Below are positions 61,105 to 64,000 of a DNA stretch of 64,000 bases, one piece after another. The stretch's first letter is position 1. Each line of letters starts with the position of its first letter. The notes beneath the pieces were generated by a model. It was given only the letters and a program-made list of their open reading frames with translations. It was not told where the DNA came from and made no database searches. Both the position numbers and the translations under genes were made by a program. Origin of the DNA: JABDMH01 sp964428345 (GTDB lineage: Bacteria; Bacteroidota; Bacteroidia; Chitinophagales; Saprospiraceae). The stretch covers positions 1 to 64,000 of the forward strand of contig CAYRYD010000020.1 of the NCBI GenBank assembly GCA_964428345.1, in the 5' to 3' direction.

Positions 61105-62556
61105 GTGCTGTTAGATCTGATTCAACTGGAGCGGTTATCCGAAAAACCGGTCTACCGGCAACTGGCTGATCAACTGACCGATTTGATCCGCAATGGCATG
61201 CTGGTAGCCGGTAGCCGGTTGCCTGGCACCCGCCAGATAGCCCTAAGATTGAAGTTGCACCGGAAAACGGTGGTGGCCGCGATTGACGAACTGGTCGCTC
61301 AGGGGTGGCTGGAAACCAAACCCGGTAAGGGTACCTTTGTGGCCTCAAAGATTGAAGGCCTCCAATACCGGCAACTCCCGGTTCATCCCGGTCCGGTGGT
61401 TGCATGGCCTCCGCTGGTTGTGCCAGCCATCCTGGACCGGTCCCTGCCGCCAAATAACCTCCGTTTTCATCTGGATGATGGTTTACCCGACCCTCGTCTG
61501 GCTCCGGTAGAGGAGCTTGCCAGGGCCTGGAAGACCGCACTCACCCAGGGATGGCGTTATCCCAGGTATGCTTACGGAGATACCCGGGGTCAGCAGCTAT
61601 TGCGGGAGCGCCTCGCTGAATACCTTCAGAAGACAAGAGGCATGAAGATCCTGCCCGACCAGATCCTGATCACCCGGGGAGTCACTCAGGCATTGTATCT
61701 CGCGATCAAAGGTTTTATCCGGCAAGGGGACAAAGTGGCCATCGGGGCTATAAACTGGGAATCAGCCAGTATCAACTTCCGGTACCATGGAGCCGAATTG
61801 ATCCGGATAAGGGTCGACGATGAAGGTCTGGACGTCGATCATTTGGAAGAAATCTGTCGTGTACATCGGCTTAAGATGGTTTATGTAACCCCTCACCACC
61901 AATATCCGACTACAGTCATCATGCCGGCCTATCGCCGCATCAAGCTGGTCCGGTTGGCGAAAATTCACGGATTTTATGTCTTCGAAGACGATTATGACTA
62001 CGATTTTCACTACGCAGGTTATCCACTGATGCCACTGGCCTCGGCCGGGTACCCGGGTTCGGTTTTATATACCGGATCGTTTACCAAGGCTATTTCCCCT
62101 GCCTTCCGGGTTGGTTATCTGGTGGCCACGGCAGAGCAGATTGATTCTCTTGCCCGCTTACGAAGACTAATCGACCGTCAGGGTGATCCGATGCTCGAGC
62201 TGGCGATTGCCGAATTGTTGGATCTGGGTATTATTACGCGTTATCTGCGGAAAAACCGTAAGATCTATCAAAACCGCCGGGATTACTTTACAGCACTATT
62301 ACGGGATCAACTCCCGGACTGCCTTGATTTCCGGATTCCGGACGGAGGCATGGCCATTTGGACGAAATTCCGGCCAGGGATCGATCTGCAATTGCTGGCC
62401 CGGAAAGCCCTGAAAAGGGATCTTTATTTTCAGGATGGAACATCTTTTCAAACGGATTCTGATGATCTATCGGCCACACGTCTGGGTTTTGCCTCTTCCA
62501 ATGAAGAGGAATTGGAAAAGGCGGTATCGATCCTTAAGAGTCTGCTGAAGGGCTAA
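61105..62556 (+). CDS. MocR/PdxR-family transcriptional regulator with aminotransferase-like domain
   Basis: 483 residues from a GTG at 61105. The N-terminal GntR winged helix (about 12-80, SEKPVYRQLADQLTDLIRNGMLVAGSRLPGTRQIALRLKLHRKTVVAAIDELVAQGWLE) is fused to a fold-type I aminotransferase domain (about 115-480) with GDTRGQQLLRERLAEYLQ, VTPHHQYPTTVIM, FEDDYDYDFHY and the PLP Lys in LYTGSFTKAISPAFRVGYL. MocR proteins sense pyridoxal phosphate and control vitamin B6 or amino-acid genes. The divergent PPOX gene is the likely target; their starts are about 80 bases apart. Confidence 0.93.
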   Translation: MLLDLIQLERLSEKPVYRQLADQLTDLIRNGMLVAGSRLPGTRQIALRLKLHRKTVVAAIDELVAQGWLETKPGKGTFVASKIEGLQYRQLPVHPGPVVAWPPLVVPAILDRSLPPNNLRFHLDDGLPDPRLAPVEELARAWKTALTQGWRYPRYAYGDTRGQQLLRERLAEYLQKTRGMKILPDQILITRGVTQALYLAIKGFIRQGDKVAIGAINWESASINFRYHGAELIRIRVDDEGLDVDHLEEICRVHRLKMVYVTPHHQYPTTVIMPAYRRIKLVRLAKIHGFYVFEDDYDYDFHYAGYPLMPLASAGYPGSVLYTGSFTKAISPAFRVGYLVATAEQIDSLARLRRLIDRQGDPMLELAIAELLDLGIITRYLRKNRKIYQNRRDYFTALLRDQLPDCLDFRIPDGGMAIWTKFRPGIDLQLLARKALKRDLYFQDGTSFQTDSDDLSATRLGFASSNEEELEKAVSILKSLLKG

Positions 62557-62654
62557 GGCAGCGATGCCATTCCTCCCTGAGTCCGACCCTATCCGGCACC
62601 TGCCAGATGACATTTGTATAAAAATTTTGTCATTTCGGGTGATAATTGGCTAAT

Positions 62655-63308
62655 ATGATGCACTTACTTATAAAGTCGCATGATATGGCGGAAATTTTGG
62701 AGTTAACAAGGGTGGATCAACGTCGTGCCGACACCAGCACAGAAATTGCCGGGTTTTATGAAGCAGTCTTTCCTCCAGTAGCCAGACTGGTCCGGCGGCT
62801 GGGAGGATCAATGGAAGAGGCTAAAGATATCTTTCACGATGCGTTGATCATTTACTGGGAGCAGCAAGCACAAAACCCGGGTAAAATTAACCGGTCACAA
62901 GCTGGCTATGTGATGGGTATCGTCAAAAATCTTTGTCTCCGTCAATATGAATGCAGTAAAAAACTGATGACCCTCAGTGAGGCAGAAAAAGACATTCCGA
63001 TACCTGCAGATTTTTATCCCACCGTCAGTCAGCGAAGAGTGCTCCGGGTACTGGAAGTTGCCGGCCGGAAATGTCTTGATCTGCTCAGGGCATTTTATTA
63101 TCAGATGATGCCGGTTCGGAAGATTGCCCGTGATTTTGGCTATGCCAATGAACATACGACCAGTGTCCAGAAATACAAATGTCTGGATAAAATCAAAAAA
63201 GTGATCGCTGAAAAATCCCTTAGCTATGAAGATTTTCTCGAACAGAACGCGTTGGATCGAGCAATTTCTGTTGACTCCGATGACAGCGGCAAAGCAACGG
63301 AAGGCTGA
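62655..63308 (+). CDS. ECF-type sigma factor
   Basis: 217 residues from the ATG at 62655 (the frame opens with TTG at 62646; MAEILEL at 62682 is another candidate). Region 2 lies at about 30-105 (EIAGFYEAVFPPVARLVRRLGGSMEEAKDIFHDALIIYWEQQ, VMGIVKNLCLRQYE) and a region 4-like helix-turn-helix at about 125-185 (VLRVLEVAGRKCLDLLRAFYYQMMPVRKIARDFGYANEHTTSVQKYKCLDKIKK). The 4 region is less canonical than in the sigma factor at 13.6 kb. The C-terminal tail overlaps the next gene by 83 bases in a different frame. It starts a tight group with the anti-sigma-like protein and ClpP. Confidence 0.85.
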   Translation: MMHLLIKSHDMAEILELTRVDQRRADTSTEIAGFYEAVFPPVARLVRRLGGSMEEAKDIFHDALIIYWEQQAQNPGKINRSQAGYVMGIVKNLCLRQYECSKKLMTLSEAEKDIPIPADFYPTVSQRRVLRVLEVAGRKCLDLLRAFYYQMMPVRKIARDFGYANEHTTSVQKYKCLDKIKKVIAEKSLSYEDFLEQNALDRAISVDSDDSGKATEG

Positions 63309-63504
63309 AGATTTGCTGCGGCGATTTCCCCGTTTACGCGAGGAAGTGCAATGGCAGAGGGAAGCCTATTTACTGGTACGGTTATATGACCGGAAAAAAA
63401 TACGGAAGCAGCTCGAAGAAATCCATCGAATGTTAATGAGCAACAGGCACAAATCGGGCTTTCAGGATAAAATTTATCAGATTTTTAATTCCAATGAAAA
63501 ATGA
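63226..63504 (+). CDS. Short soluble anti-sigma-like protein
   Basis: 92 residues. RTRWIEQFLLTPMTAAKQRKAEDLLRRFPRLREEVQWQREAYLLVRLYDRKKIRKQLEEIHRML resembles the N-terminal helical domain of FecR/RsiW-type anti-sigma factors (the pattern I-E-x-x-L-x-x-x-M-x-x-x-E-x-x-x-F-E-x-x-L). Unlike those proteins it has no transmembrane helix and no periplasmic domain; it ends after the C-terminal FQDKIYQIFNSNEK. It overlaps the sigma gene by 83 bases and its stop overlaps the ATG of clpP (ATGA). ATG at 63280 is an alternative start but would lose the N-terminal IEQFLL block. Confidence 0.65.
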   Translation: MKIFSNRTRWIEQFLLTPMTAAKQRKAEDLLRRFPRLREEVQWQREAYLLVRLYDRKKIRKQLEEIHRMLMSNRHKSGFQDKIYQIFNSNEK

Positions 63505-64000
63505 CGCAGAATAATCTAATTCCCATGGTTATTGATAATTCAACTGCTGGTGAACGGGCATTTGATATTTACAGCCTGTTGTTGAAGGAACGGATTATTT
63601 TTTTAGGAGGACCGGTTACCGAGGCATTGGCTAACGTGATAGTTGCACAATTGCTTTATTTAAACAGTACTGATTCAAAGGCACCAATTAATCTCTATAT
63701 TCATAGTCCGGGTGGGGTAGTGTATGCGGGTCTGGCCATCTATGATACCATGAAAATGATCAGTGCACCGGTGGCTACCTATTCGGTGGGGTTTACCGGC
63801 AGCATGGGTACCTTTCTTTTATCTGCCGGCGAACGCGGCCATCGCTTTGCCTTACCGCATGCTACCATTCATATGCATCCTACAGGAGGGGGTTCGAAGG
63901 GTTACACCGAAGATGTACGGATCGCTACCCGGGAGCAGGAGCGGTTACAAACCCAGCTTTTCCATCTGATGGGCCGGCATACCGGTCATACCTGGCAGGA
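63501..64000 (+). CDS. ClpP-family serine protease paralogue (partial, runs off the window)
   Basis: About 166 residues visible, beginning MTQNNLIPMVIDNSTAGERAF. The ClpP fold is clear: DIYSLLLKERIIFLGGPVTEALANVIVAQLLYLN, INLYIHSPGGVVYAGLAIYDTM, then the active-site Ser101 in VGFTGSMGTFLLSAG and catalytic His126 in LPHATIHMHP, with the 25-residue Ser-His spacing of E. coli ClpP. The third residue (Asp) lies beyond the window. Unusual details are GFTGS instead of GxAAS before the Ser and HMHP instead of MIHQP around the His. It overlaps the anti-sigma-like gene by 4 bases. The usual tig or clpX neighbours are not seen, so this is probably not the housekeeping clpP. Confidence 0.88.
   Translation, partial: MTQNNLIPMVIDNSTAGERAFDIYSLLLKERIIFLGGPVTEALANVIVAQLLYLNSTDSKAPINLYIHSPGGVVYAGLAIYDTMKMISAPVATYSVGFTGSMGTFLLSAGERGHRFALPHATIHMHPTGGGSKGYTEDVRIATREQERLQTQLFHLMGRHTGHTWQ

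Noticed and set aside
61025..61540. N-terminal extension of the PPOX gene that would give a 383-residue protein.
   Set aside because: The extra part is antisense to the MocR gene start and helix-turn-helix, and has no conserved sequence. The PPOX fold is complete from 61024.

Overview
The window looks like chromosomal DNA of a member of the Bacteroidota, probably a Saprospirales-like free-living or sludge/aquatic bacterium (the order is inference from overall gene style). The evidence is a SusC/SusD pair driven by an ECF sigma/FecR module, two type IX secretion (T9SS) proteins (PorW/SprE-like and PorP/SprF-like), phylum-typical families (DUF4293, GSCFA, OstA-like, BatE-like, AtpZ, bactofilin), a -33/-7 promoter of the Bacteroidota type (TTG-N19-TAnnTTTG) before rplU, and a general lack of strong Shine-Dalgarno sequences. 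No prophage, insertion sequence, integron or CRISPR array was seen. Coding density is high and genes sit in short operons on both strands.

Layout. 1-510: 3' end of a 23S rRNA, a 5S rRNA and a terminator. 577-1574: promoter, rplU and rpmA, where L27 carries an extra helix-hairpin-helix domain. 1600-5350 (minus): FAD oxidoreductase, OstA-like and BatE-like proteins. 5399-8183: DUF4293 protein, then a minus-strand ExbB/membrane protein/ExbD/ExbD energy-transducing operon with terminator. 8565-8650: tRNA-Ser(GGA). 8850-13504: TatD nuclease, a predicted outer-membrane protein, 2-oxoglutarate dehydrogenase E1 and a small lipoprotein. 13646-23534: a sugar-acid uptake locus (ECF sigma, FecR, SusC with STN domain, SusD, terminator, GntP permease, Tat-exported mannonate-dehydratase-like enzyme). 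23565-27850 (minus): oligopeptide-type ABC binding protein and two permeases without ATPases. 27882-36176: epimerase-like SDR, HAD phosphatase, M23 peptidase, PorW/SprE-like lipoprotein, a bactofilin/AtpZ/membrane protein/biotin-carrier operon and a PorP-like protein. 36311-38742 (minus): a two-gene unit of a cytosolic trypsin-like protease with zinc ribbon and an unknown partner. 38796-51070: GSCFA protein, amidohydrolase/GbsR regulator/gcvT operon, HEAT-cyclophilin lipoprotein, PBP1A, aroB, phoH and aroA. 51097-56094: OmpA-type protein, glutaryl-CoA dehydrogenase-like enzyme, folB, DUF4197 lipoprotein, metallo-beta-lactamase-fold hydrolase. 56217-60127: second sugar/hydroxy-acid region (cupin + KduD-like SDR; D-tartrate dehydratase + SLC13/DASS permease). 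60389-62556: divergent PPOX flavoprotein and MocR regulator. 62655-64000: ECF sigma factor, short soluble anti-sigma-like protein and a ClpP paralogue cut by the window end.

Two themes stand out. Sugar-acid and hydroxy-acid catabolism recurs at 20.9-23.5 kb and 56.2-60.1 kb (GntP, mannonate dehydratase-like, KduD-like, D-tartrate dehydratase, anion permease). Two compact protease-containing units have no description that I know of: the S1 protease pair at 36.3-38.7 kb and the sigma/anti-sigma-like/ClpP unit at the right edge. All assignments come from reading translated sequence and remembered family motifs; no database search was run.
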